Below are positions 1 through 10,627 of a stretch of 64,000 bases of DNA, one piece after another. How positions within the stretch are numbered: position 1 is the stretch's first letter; every line of letters starts with the position of its first letter. Below the pieces are notes generated by a model. The model did no database searches. It was not told the DNA's origin and was given only the letters and a program-made list of their open reading frames with translations. This stretch comes from Prostheceraeus crozeri (Eukaryota; Platyhelminthes; Polycladida; Euryleptidae), in NCBI GenBank assembly GCA_907163375.1, contig CAJQUW010001694.1:372001-436000 (forward strand), in the 5' to 3' direction. Made by a program: the position numbers and the translations under genes.

Positions 1-2508
1 TTAACTCTTGGATTATATCCAGTCTTCTTTTTACGAGAACCTCAGACAAACCACTTGTCCGCACTTTGCTTTCTTTATTTATAACTTTTTGCACCCAGTT
101 GTACACTGTTTGCGAATCAGTGACAATCTTAACAATTTTGCAGTTCTATTTTATGGCAATGTTTGCACCCTTGATAGCTGCATCCAATTCCGAAACATTG
201 ATATGTTGGACGTCGTTCTTCTTTCTCAACCAAGACGCATCTTCTACTATGGCTACATCAATCTCCAGTACTACCCCCAACGCCAAGTTACTTGCATCAC
301 ACCAAACAACAGCACTTTTACAATCTGAGACAGCCCATATACCTTGAACAGGATCGTCTCTTTGCACTCTTCCAATTACATCACCAATCAGATGCTCCAC
401 TTCTTCCGAAATCGGTTCATCTCATTCCCCTTTGCTGCACAATCTTTTAAGAATTCCACAACTCACCCTCAACCAACCCGCGACAGGAAAATGGCCCACC
501 AGTTGTCCGCACACGGCAAACACCTGCCTTTTCGTCATTGGGAATAGCACTTCTGGTACTTTATTCCCACGAGTCCAAGCATATCCGTTCTTCTTCCTGG
601 CAACGTTCAAACCCAGGATTCTTGCTCCATTCAATGCTACTGCTGGTTTTGACTTCAATCCGTACGTGTTAAGGTGCTCCGCTACTCTCTCTGCTTTCAC
701 GATGTTCTCATTAACTATTATATCATCGATATAGGAATCAGTACTATTATGAATATCCTCCTCAAGTGACAGCACCTTGTTGACAATTGCACTCATAATA
801 CGGGGGGCCGAGCATAACCCGAAACCTAGCCGCGTTAAAGAATATACTTTTCCATGGTACTTCACGCATTGCCATTGCCAAAGATCTTCCTCTAGATGTA
901 CTTGTAAATACGCTTTTTCTAAATCCAGCATTTGAATGTTTTCTCCCATTGTTCTCCATTTTCTTAGCGATTCTTGGCACACTACATGTACACTGTCACC
1001 AGTGTGGCTGGAAAGGTGTCTGTTGAGCTCACGATAATCGAGTACAGGTCTGACCTTGTTCTTATAGGCTTGATACACCGACAGTAAAGGTATAGTTGCC
1101 TTGGGTACTTCATCTGTTTCTTGCAACCACCCTAATCTGATCCACTCATTGACTTCATTATCGAAGGCCTCTTGATGGTCTCTCGACACATTGTAATTAG
1201 GACATTTTTTCAAATCTGCAACAGGCGGGTTACCTTGAATCCATTTCCATCTTACTAACCACTTCACTCCATCAAATGTCGCATGAAAGTCCTCATCGTC
1301 TAAGCTCAAAATATTGATCTTATCTTCACAAAAATCCTCTTTTACGTTTTTGATTTCATCTTTTGATTCTTCACCTACCACATCCATCGTCGTCAACAGG
1401 CATTTTCTCTTTAACATGCTCGTTAGTAATTTAATGAGTCTCTCGGATGGCATTTCTACATGTCCAGTTTCACTAATAAACAGGCCACCAACTTCCAGTA
1501 TGAAGTCCATTCCCAAAATAACCCTTATTCCATAGAGCATTTTCTTTGCCACAACACAATTCAAATTCATGCGCTTACCGACAGCACTTATTTCCAAACA
1601 CTTCTGGCCCAATACTGCGACATCACTACCATCTATAGTCACGACTACTCCTTCTAAACAATAGTAATGGTCAGTCATGCTCTCCACTATAATGGTCTGT
1701 GAACAACCAGAATCGACCACCGCCACTACGAGCCTGTCATCTATCTCAACATCTATACGTGGTAGCGCCTCTATTCCTGAGTTGTTGGGAAACCCGGCGG
1801 CGCAGATGGTTTCCCACTTCCGTTTAAACAGCGATTTGCCATATGTCCCTTTTGTTGGCATTTATAGCATTCAATTTGTGGGCAGTCTCGAATTAAATGA
1901 TTCCCTTGACACTTGCGACATTCAAGTTTTTGATAATTTTTCCGAAAGCCCTTAGAAGCCGATTGTGTCTGATCACTCTTAAAATTTCGTATACCGACAC
2001 AGCCAGTGAGTTTAACTCGGTTGGACATCAGTACCCTAGCTTGTTGCAAAGTAACAGGCAAATCGGTCTTCAAAATCTCAGCCGAGCTCCTCAACTGTCC
2101 TGATACATCCAACGGCAGTCCGCTAATAAAGGCACATTTTAGCAACTGTTCACTTTCAATATAAGCTAATTGTGCTGATTTACGCAAGTCTGCTAAATAT
2201 CCGTCTACACCTTCACCCTCTTCCCATTCTCTCTTCTTAAATTCATCAAAAGCGGAAATTGGATTGAGAGAAAACGCATCTTTGAGAGTCCTTTGAATTT
2301 TAACAATATCTTTCTTATCTTCGTCTGTCATATGTTGGTAAATTGAAAAAGCTTGACCTTCTAAAAATTGTGGAATAACCGTACTGAAATCTTTCACTTT
2401 TTGCAATTCGGCAATCAGCTTTACTTTATCCAACCAAACTACAATGTCTCCCGTTCCATCATAACAGCGGACTACATCATGCATATTTATACTATCCAAC
2501 TTTGCCAT
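1..2508 (-). mobile_element. LTR retrotransposon fossil (Ty3/Gypsy-like), internal region
   Basis: This is the internal part of an LTR retrotransposon read on the minus strand and cut by the left window edge. In order from the right are a Gag-like protein (1771-2508) with paired CCHC zinc knuckles near its end, an aspartic protease with a DSG active site (near 1700-1750), a reverse transcriptase with the motif YIDD (422 to about 1400), and an RNase H segment with the start motif WCDAS (146-400). The integrase would lie outside the window. The gag and pol frames overlap at 1771-1861, as is usual in this family. The RT motifs resemble Gypsy-type elements I know from ticks and other invertebrates, but the clade is from memory. 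It looks broken, with about two or three breaks in the visible part. No LTR was identified. Confidence 0.8.
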
Positions 2509-3358
2509 TATTGATTCTATTGTGCCGTGATAGCTTGTAATAATTTTTTACGCTGTTCCAATAGTTTGCCAAATAATACGAAATATGTACTTCAAAGTGC
2601 TTTATTATTGATCAATTACCGATTAATTAACATGAAATCGACACACTTACAGTAACTCCTTTCCCCACCAACCAGCTTACAATATCGTCAAAATAAGTAA
2701 TGAAACTATTGCTATGGGGTCATTAGGAGCAAACATGACAATTCAAATTTTAAATACTCTACCACAACTTCTCAAATACCTACCGCTGTGGAATGGTAAT
2801 AAAAAATTTCTATTCTGACATGAACAGATATCACACAAATAACAGAACAGACAGAAGAGATCTCTATTCTGGTCAACGTATAACCAGGTTTCAAGGTCAA
2901 AAACTTTTTCATTAAAACTGAAAGTTCATCAAAAATATTCACAAAATATTTTAACTAACGTTGAGTTATGTTCTATAGAGAAGGAAAAATGTACTAGTCA
3001 GTAAAATTGCTACATATTCCTTTTCTCTAACTCGCTCATTTTCATTTCATTCTCATAAATAGCAATTCAAAATGTAAAATCACCAATTTTGACTGAATTT
3101 TAAGAATTTTCAAGTTTTACCGAACTTTGCCTATGAATCACCTCATTGAGTTATTTACTATATGGTTGAGTGCACTGAGTAACTTGTAAGTAAAAAATGG
3201 ATGGATCGGAATGATTTGCATATACATGGAATAAATGTCAAGCATGCTACATGAAGTGCAGAAAATTAGCTTTCAAAGATAACCATTCCCTTGTAACTGT
3301 GAAGTTAGAGTATATTGACACTAATATTGTTATTATATGTTACTAATGATGATGATTA
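2509..3358. other. non-coding, AT-rich; probable leader/LTR side of the LTR element
   Basis: No gene, RNA or repeat boundary could be supported here. The stretch lies on the 5' side of the minus-strand LTR element and should contain its leader and 5' LTR, but no convincing primer-binding site or LTR ends were found. A sequence complementary to CTGGTTGGTGGGG near 2665-2677 is a weak primer-site candidate only. Confidence 0.3.
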
Positions 3359-3553
3359 TTAACCCTTATACATGTACTACGGAAACATTTTTCACCCATT
3401 AACTACGGAAAGGTGTAACTTGTTACCCCAGATTTGTTTTCAGCTTAATTTGTCACAGTTTTCCTATTTTAAACAGAGCAACAATTTCCAGTGATAAATA
3501 ATATATTCATTTATTAATTTCAACAAGAATAGTGTGGTCCGTGACGTTTGTCA

Positions 3554-3989
3554 TCAACAATTGTGACAATTACAGCAAACAACCCGCTGATGATTGTAGA
3601 CAAAGCTGCCACAACTTGCGCACATTGTACGTGTTTTTCGATCCCTCTTACGGCCACACAATCGACAGCGTCCGGATGTTTCAATCAAAATAATATTGGA
3701 AGCCTGCTCTGTAGTACTACCATCCCAAAACCCGAGAGACTTTGCTAGCCACATAAGATTCTCCTGAATACCTTGACGATTATTTCTCCATTTTGTCATC
3801 CGGCATTCGATACATGGTCAAATGAGTTCCATGGTTAACTTTTCGAGCAGCGTGCGGCGGAATCTTTGAGGATGTGATGCCAGAATATCGGGATTTGACA
3901 AGCCTGTCATGACCACGCTGTTTGCCCCGTCCACATCGAGTAAGTAGAAAAATAAGTTCAGAGTCCATCGAGGAGTTCTCCTTTGGCAA
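3554..3989 (-). pseudogene. piggyBac transposase C-terminal remnant (Cys-rich domain)
   Basis: Two overlapping short minus-strand frames (3780-3989 and 3554-3799) cover the end of a transposase. The second ends with a zinc-binding pattern typical of piggyBac/PGBD C-termini: GRCRLCGRKRDRKTR, then CASC and a final cluster of CxxC pairs (CCNC and CHNC). The catalytic DDD core is not recognisable. The two frames overlap at 3780-3799, which implies a frameshift. The placement within TTAA-flanked CCCT ends supports the assignment. The fragment cannot make a working transposase. Confidence 0.65.
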
Positions 3990-4032
3990 GTAAATCGCTC
4001 AATACGCTGGTCGAGACTGTCATGAGACGTCT

Positions 4033-4531
4033 AATGAGATGAATGAACAATGTAGAGAATCGGTAGGAAAGAATGTAGTTGATTCATTGAAATCTATGAC
4101 TTCTAATGAGATGAATGAACAAAGTGATTATCAAGTTGGTTTGAAGTACGGCAATGACCATGAGATACGAATACGCGGTAGTGCTTGAGTATCTATGGTA
4201 TTACCACGCGCCAAACCAACATGATAATCACATCGTTCAAGAGAAATCGAAATCATAAATTGTAGTATGGAATCCAAGATATTCGCTATTAAAAATTATT
4301 AAAATTATATTTGCAGATTAAAAAACGTGCGGACAATGATTGTCCATTGAACAATGTAGAGAAACTTTAGGAAAGAATTTAGTTCATTCAGTGAAATCTA
4401 TGACGTCTAATGAGATGAATAAACAGTGTAGAGGAACTGTAGGAAGGAATTTAGTTGATTCATTAAAATCTGTGAGGTCTAATGAGATGAATGAACAAAG
4501 TAGAGAAACAGTTAGGAAAGAATTTAGTTGA
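4033..4531 (+). repeat. 72-bp tandem repeat with coding-like period (24 codons)
   Basis: Units start at 4033, 4105, 4409 and 4481 (spacing exactly 72 within each pair), with a partial unit from about 4348. Read on the + strand the unit encodes a 24-residue peptide like NEMNEQCRETVGKNLVDSLK followed by SMTS. Most copies keep the frame, so this could be a relic of a repeat-bearing protein. A 108-bp hairpin (4124-4231) and further sequence interrupt the array. It lies wholly inside the piggyBac element. Confidence 0.7.
4124..4231. repeat. 108-bp hairpin insertion in the tandem repeat
   Basis: The stretch starts GTGATTATCAAGTTGGTTTG and ends with its near-complement CAAACCAACATGATAATCAC (19 of 20 positions pair), with about 68 bp between. 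It breaks the 72-bp repeat. It may be a tiny MITE; no target duplication is clear. Confidence 0.6.
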
Positions 4532-4921
4532 TATATTTTAATAAAGACCAATCTCTATGTTTCCCGCCATTTCGAATGCCCTCGTATTGCACCGAAGTTC
4601 ACTCAAAGTGTCCTTCTTGAAATGCCAGAGCATTCCGATGAAAAACTAGTCTTATACAAGCAGGAACACATATTTTATCATCGAGAACATCAAACTTTTA
4701 CGAAAGAACGACGGATTTTAGTGGTTAAAACTTACCCCAAGATTGAAAAATACTATTCTTCAGATTATACAAAAGACTAGAAAGGTCAATCATACTGAGG
4801 TATCGTATAGAATACTTGAACTCATGAAATTAGGAAAGATAATTGTTTATGCAATAAGAGTTACATACGGTGGAATGTGTATGGGGTAATAAGTTACCCC
4901 TTTCCGTTGCACAAGGGTTAA

Positions 4922-5620
4922 TTAATGATATTTTTAATTATGTTATTATTATATTGACACCAAGAATTCAAATGACTAGGAAACTGTAGCCTTCTCTTGA
5001 AATACATTGGGTTCGATTCATGATGTTGTACGACCGTATTTGCAATTAACCCTATCCAAGCAATTTCATGTCCTAAGTAATTTCATGTACAACATAGATG
5101 TTCCAACGATATCGATTATTCAATACTCAATTACTCATAAGTCATGCATTACCTTTAATTGCATTTACGAATTATCTACCGATTTTATCACAAATTCATA
5201 TAAGTTCATTTTAATTTGCAAATACCTTACATTACCTTACACATTTATTTAAGTGCACCTTTCCCAATTTTTTCCACGTAAATAAGCGTTTTGCAAGGTT
5301 TCTTTAGATAGTTGTTCACCTCCATACACATATATATATAGATTTGTGGCTCCGTCATCATCACAATAACAAATTCTGTGTAATAGCTATTTTTGATGTG
5401 ATAGCCTGCATTTCAAATTTCAACTGAAATTAAATGATATTTGATGCATGAGGTAATAAGCGATAAGCGAGCGAAAGTGGAATTTCAATTCGCTCAAAAA
5501 TACCGATCCTAACTCATTAGTGTGTTGTTTAGTTGACAGTAGTTTTTGTTGATGACTAGTCCTAATGATATTTACGGAACCAACAAGTTATCCATTACAA
5601 AATAAGTTATTAGTCATGGA
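4922..5620. other. no gene seen; AT-rich intergenic or intronic DNA
   Basis: Only short chance frames are present. There is a small (TA)n run at about 5330-5340. Nothing else could be supported. Confidence 0.5.
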
Positions 5621-6309
5621 ATGGGTCATTTCACGACGATTAACCCTACAGCATGTAGCACTTAGTCTCAGATTTTGCTGATTTTTGGATATATGTTTGC
5701 TATACATTAGAAAACACCAAATCTGTAATGTTAGCTTCCAAAATTGAATGTAGCGGGATCTAGAGCTATTTATAGAAATTTGATTTTTTCCAATATTTTG
5801 AAATTCTCAAATTTTGAATCTTCATGCAGCTATAACTTTTTCTGTATATTCGTTTCTCAACCAAACTTTGCATGCAGCATTTTACGCCGCTATAACTTTT
5901 TTTGTATATTCTTTACTCAACCAAACTTTGCATGTAGCATTAATTTGGTATAATGGAATTCCTGCATGAATTTCAACTAGTAACTGGCATGTAGAACGGA
6001 GCTACATGGCTCCAAAGATGGTGAAAAAATGGGGTCCGCGAAAAAGCACAAAAAATATAAACTAATCTCACAACTTTCCGTTTTCTTGTTGCCCGGAATA
6101 GCCATGATATTTGTGTTGCTGTATCTCAGTGTGTTTCACATCTGTGATCTTGAGTGGCAACCAGAATACAGAGAGCTACACCGGGTGTTCAAAATCGTGT
6201 TTTTTTTCAAAAAAATGCCGAAAATGGCTGTTTTCAAGCTTGCAGGGCTTGCAGAATAAACTAAGTAGTGAGAAAATGTTTTGCCAAGGAACAAATAATT
6301 TGGATTTTG

Positions 6310-6560
6310 AACTATTTTAGATTTTGAAGGGGCCCTTTTTAGATTGTAAAAGGCCCCTTTAAGATCGTGATGGGGTCCTTTTGAGACTGCGAAGGGGCAC
6401 ATTTAAGATTCTGAAGGGACCCTTTTGAGACTGCGAAGGAGTCCCTTTAAGATCGTGAGGGGGCCTTTTGAGATTTTGAAAAGGCCCGTTTGAGATTGTA
6501 AATATGTCCTATTTAGAATGTGAACGGGGCCCTTTAAGATCGTGAAGGAACATGCTTAGA
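6310..6560 (+). repeat. degenerate 24-bp tandem repeat in the arm
   Basis: About ten imperfect units follow a pattern like GAGATTGTGAAGGGGCCCTT, alternating G-rich and T-rich blocks. The mirror copy is at about 10760-11010 on the other strand. The units vary too much and lack spacers, so this is not a CRISPR. Confidence 0.7.
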
Positions 6561-6626
6561 TTTTGAAATGGACTCACAAGAATAATACATTTTAAGTATG
6601 CCATCGGTCTGTGGTGATTTAGTGCA

Positions 6627-8040
6627 CAGGCCTGTGATTACTCCTGAAATTCCTCAAATTTGTTTATTACTCCTCAAATCCTCAAAAATTCCTCAAATAT
6701 AGCTTAACTATGAGAAATTCCTCAAATACGACACACTACAGACTAAATGTCGGATAATGTATTGGTTTTTGGCGAATAGCGATGATATGTAAACTTCCAA
6801 ACAAGAAGCTAAGGTAGAATCCTGTAACATGTACCCTACATTCATGCCGCTAATCATGAATCACTCATGATTTATTTCTTTTCTTTTTCTTCCCTCATGA
6901 TTTATAACTTAATGATTTTTCTCTCACACACTTGGTAGATTTTAGATAGCATAATCCCGCTGTGCTAGCTGGATCTGATATTTTGATTGGAAAAGACTTG
7001 CCCTTTTATCATCTGAATGGGCAAACTGTTAACTATCCTGGATCCTGGACTAACTGTCCATTTATCCTGGATGAATTATTCACGTATAGATCGTTTTCAT
7101 AATTTGCTGAACACAGGTTGGTGTGAAATTAGCGCACACATTGCTTATCGTTGTATGTGTACTTAGATTAATTAAGACATTGAACCACATAGTACTGGGT
7201 TGGTAGATTTTCAACCTGGGTCTACTGTAAGATGTGGACGTCAACATCTCTGCGCAACTTCATGCGAATAGAGGTGATAATCTTTCACTCTTTGCCTGTA
7301 TGAGACCAACAACTCAACTGGCAAGCCTGTTCCCGACACTTGTTTTGTGTTGTATGAGAGAATTCATGTTCATTTGAATGTAGATCAGAGCGATGTGATC
7401 AAGCGCTAACAAGTAAACAAAACCCACCAAAACTAATATGTAGTATAAAGTAAAATTAATAAATTAGTGTGTAATGTGGTGTATCCTTCATGATAAATTA
7501 ATGACTTTTTTTTTTTAAGTCACAAGCATTCCGTCAACGATTTTGAGCTTTCTATGCTTATGGTCTACTCTCCTCCCAAATTTGTCTAAAGTTCGCAAAA
7601 ATTAATCGTTGCAAAGCACCAGATGCCTGTGGTTGAGGATATATCCTACATTCAAAAAATTACAGTATGCAAATCTGACAAGCATCTTTGAATTGGAGAC
7701 GATAGCGTGAAGCAGAGCGATATCAGCAGCTTGATCTGACATCCTCTGTTCGACACATTCTAAGCAGACAATACTTGAGGCAACAAATTGATTTCGTAAC
7801 AACGCGGGAAGTGATTATGACCAAGTCAGTATTCCTTTGCAATATACACAACTTCAAAAAGTGGGGTGTGGTCAACCCTTGGGTTACCTTCTTCGTTGTG
7901 ACTTTCATGATTTGAAGTTTGGCCCAAAATCCGTGCTAAAATTTGGAGTTTTTCTTGCAATTATCATATTAGGCTCCGTTTCCATTCCTCAAATTTTTGC
8001 AAAAAATCCTAATTTTTTTCATAGGCTAATCACAGGCCTG
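6627..8040. mobile_element. hAT-like non-autonomous element with 6-bp target duplication
   Basis: A 1414-bp insertion has 14-bp inverted ends CAGGCCTGTGATTA. It is flanked by AGTGCA at 6621-6626 and 8041-8046. The uninterrupted right arm (10628-11640) shows the empty site with a single AGTGCA, so the duplication is exactly 6 bp. CAGG ends are typical of hAT elements, although most hATs duplicate 8 bp. No transposase is recognisable inside; the ORF-like stretches at 7602-7908 are short and unconvincing. Confidence 0.8.
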
Positions 8041-8259
8041 AGTGCATAAAAAATGGCGACTTTTTTGAGACCGTTATTATAAATTCATTTATTCCCAAAT
8101 TTTCGGTGTACACCTTATTGCACGCCGGAATTCATTTATGGCAGTATTTCTTTTTAACGAAAAAGGGACATGAGCATCCCATGGCATTATATGCCCCGAA
8201 TGACAATCTTTTGAGAAAAGCATTGTGCTGTAAACTTTTTCTCTTAGGAAGGAAACCCA

Positions 8260-8523
8260 CTAATCCAAGAAAGCTATTCCATCATTTACTGGCGTTTCTG
8301 ATGTGAATTTGATGAATGAGTTAACTTCATTGGCTCGATGTAAAATATCATCTGTCGATAAATTTCGAAAAACGATGAACGTGTCATCTATGTATCTTTG
8401 GTAGAAAAGAATGTCATCTCCACGTCTCTCAATAAATTCTTTTTCCACGAAGTACATGTAGATTATCGCAAAAAGATTTTTCGTTAAAGAGAAATACTGC
8501 CATAAATGAATTCCGGCGTGCAA
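8260..8523 (-). pseudogene. Penelope-like element reverse transcriptase fragment
   Basis: The 87-residue frame contains FYQRYIDDTFIVF, the catalytic RT motif with the YIDD box in the form seen in Penelope-like elements. It is followed by a stretch ending in AFLD, which matches the PLE pattern SLPFLD. Only this part of the RT is present. A second partial copy of its start (encoding GIHLWQYF) lies at 8118-8165 on the opposite strand, so the sequence is locally inverted and duplicated. The neighbours downstream on the + strand are later segments of a PLE protein. Confidence 0.7.
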
Positions 8524-8546
8524 TAAGAAACTGAACTGAGGTACTT

Positions 8547-8873
8547 GTGGAAACGAGTATTAAAAATATCAAATTGAAATTCAAAAGAAATGGTTATCTT
8601 GACAAGGCTTTAAATGAATTCTTAGAGCAGGCTTCGTTAATAAAGAAGAACAACGAACAATCATCAAATAATCAAAAGCCAGATTATATTCGTCTTCCAT
8701 TCATTAATTGCAAGCATAAGAGGAAAGCTCATGAAATCTTGAGGCGAACACATTTATCAGACTATTGCTATTTATTAGAGGAGTCCCGTCAAAACAGATC
8801 TATGTTTTTATACGCAGTTTATTGCGAGTACTTTCGGACACCACAGGAGTCCATCGTCAGGCGAATGAAATGA
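8547..8873 (+). pseudogene. Penelope-like element post-RT segment
   Basis: The 108-residue frame contains FKRNGYLDKALNEFL and then LPFINCKHKRKAHEILRR. These match the region between RT and endonuclease in Penelope-like elements (pattern RNGYP followed by a basic LPY segment). From residue 73 onward the frame runs into the inner palindrome that starts at 8764, so the last third is not native PLE sequence. The matching downstream PLE part resumes at 9906. No host function is suggested. Confidence 0.65.
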
Positions 8874-9905
8874 CAAAATTGGCATAGATGAAAAGAGTTC
8901 ACAGCGATGAAGTTTATCACAGTAGAATGCTATGAAAACATGATAAGACCAGACTACTTCGACAAAATTAAAACAGTGAGATGATGCGAAATCGAAATAA
9001 AAGGACGGAAGAAAATCAAAGTAACTAGCTGTAAAGATATAAAACAGAAAAAGGGGCACAAATTAAGTCAAATTAAGTCAGGGCCGCACTCAAAGAATGC
9101 TTCACTCGATTAGATGAATTGAGACGATGTGACCATAAGGACTCCTTCACAATCCGTTTCTTTCATCTTGGTTCTCTATCAATGACAGTGATACTATGAA
9201 TGTCTATATTATGGTTGCAAGAAACTGAGTGTTGGGCCAATTCAGAGCGAGAAACATCTTTGTCTCGAAGAGCACGACAATGTTCTTTCCGACGCTACTC
9301 AATGGGGCGAGCAGTCTCACCCACATAGACCCAGTCACAATCAGCCTCTTATAAACAGAACCAAGTAAAGTGGCGGGCTCTGGTCTCTTCCTAGCAAGAA
9401 GGGAGACAAAGATGTTTCTCGCTCTGAATTGGCCCAACACTCAGTTTCTTGCAACCATAATATAGACATTCATAGTATCACTGTCATTGATAGAGAACCA
9501 AGATGGAAGAAACGGATTGTGAAGGAGTCCTTATGGTCACATCGTCTCAATTCATCTAATCGAGTGAAGCATTCTTTGAGTGCGGCCCTGACTTAATTTG
9601 ACTTAATTTGTGCCCCTTTTTCTGTTTTGTATCTTTACAGCTAGTTACTTTGATTTTCTTCCGTCCTTTTATTTCGATTTCGCATCATCTCACTGTTTTA
9701 ATTTTGTCGAAGTAGTCTAGTCTTATCATGTTTTCATAGCATTCTACTGTGATAAACTTCATCGCTGTGAACTCTTTTCATCTATGCCAATTTTGTCATT
9801 TCATTCGCCTGACGATGGACTCCTGTAGTGTCCGAAAGTACTCGCAATAAACTGCGTATAAAAACATAGATCTGTTTTGACGGGACTCCTCTGATAAATA
9901 GCAAT
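8764..9905. repeat. inner palindrome: inverted dimer of a second Penelope-like 3' part
   Basis: Arms 8764-9266 and 9403-9905 (503 bp each) are reverse complements with few differences, around a 136-bp unique centre. The centre plus left arm, read on the minus strand, encodes a GIY-YIG-type endonuclease segment with the motif WVYVGETARP. The right arm repeats the later part of it on the + strand. The unit begins ATTGC and ends GCAAT. It splits the outer PLE between the segments at 8547 and 9906. No target duplication was found. Confidence 0.75.
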
Positions 9906-10440
9906 GGATTCAAACCCGTTATTCGAAACTTATCAGACTATGTTCGACCCACTTTCTCAAATCCACCACTTCGAAGAATTTTAGACAAGAGACCCTCGGC
10001 TTGTCCTTACGTGAATTGTATCGCTTGTAGCTGTGCTTTGAAACGAGATCAATGTAACACGAAGATACACGTACATGATAAAATGCACATGTAACAACAG
10101 TCCAAAGATGTATGTAGGAGAAACTGCCCTAACTGTCAGATCAAGAATAAACGAGCATCTGAAATGCACTGAATCAGAAGTCTTCAAACATCTAGTTTCA
10201 CACGAGATTATATCATCTAGAATAATTCAATGGCAAATTTTAAATAGAGAAATCATCAACACAGCAGCAAGAAGAATAGTAGAAGAAAAAGAAATTAAGA
10301 ACAGGCCTCAACAACAGCTGATGAACGCGCAAAGTAAGACATACATGCAATTTTCTCAATTTATTTTTTCTTTCAAAATATTTATTCGTACAACTGCACC
10401 TACCATAGAAGGCGGGTTTGCGGCAGGGAGCCCTAGCTAG
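9906..10440 (+). pseudogene. Penelope-like element GIY-YIG endonuclease fragment
   Basis: Reading on the + strand gives a cysteine-rich stretch (CPYVNCIACSCALKRDQC) and then MYVGETALTVRSRINEHLK. This is the GIY-YIG endonuclease signature with the preceding zinc-binding motif of Penelope-like elements. The clean part of the frame is 10075-10330. It continues the PLE interrupted at 8764. A stop lies between the Cys-rich part and the endonuclease motif, so it is not functional. Confidence 0.7.
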
Positions 10441-10627
10441 CATTTTTTCGCTATCTAGGGCTCCTTGCCTCTGAGAGGTTCCCATTTGGCGCATGCATTT
10501 ATGCTATAGAAAAACTATGTCTTTTTCCATGCAATAGAAATTCAGCTACTATAATTCTTTGAAAAATGTTTTCGTAAACATCCGCTGAAATAAACTTGTC
10601 TCCTTTCTAATTTTGCTTCCCCAAAAG

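Larger units (their letters stand above)
3363..4917 (-). mobile_element. piggyBac element with TTAA duplications
   Basis: A 1555-bp element is flanked by TTAA at 3359-3362 and 4918-4921. Its ends are short inverted repeats: CCCTTATACA on the left and the complement of CCCTTGTGCA on the right. TTAA duplication with CCCT termini is diagnostic for piggyBac. Inside, the minus strand keeps the cysteine-rich C-terminus of a transposase (3554-3989). The other half is a 72-bp tandem repeat interrupted by a hairpin. At 1.5 kb it is shorter than an autonomous piggyBac (about 2.5 kb), so it is probably a non-autonomous derivative. Confidence 0.8.
5621..8116 (+). repeat. left arm of the 1-kb inverted repeat (interrupted)
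   Basis: Positions 5621-6626 and 8047-8116 match the reverse complement of 10628-11640. A 70-codon stretch at 6111-6320 has the same translation as 11003-11212 on the other strand, so the arms are nearly identical there. The outer 60 bp are more divergent and differ by an indel. The ORF-like stretch contains no recognisable domain and I do not call it a gene. Confidence 0.85.

Noticed and set aside
2509-3358. 5' LTR of the LTR element
   Set aside because: No paired copy is in the window and no firm primer-binding site, so no boundaries can be given.
6310-6560. CRISPR-like repeat
   Set aside because: Units are degenerate, contiguous and without unique spacers, in an animal transposon arm.
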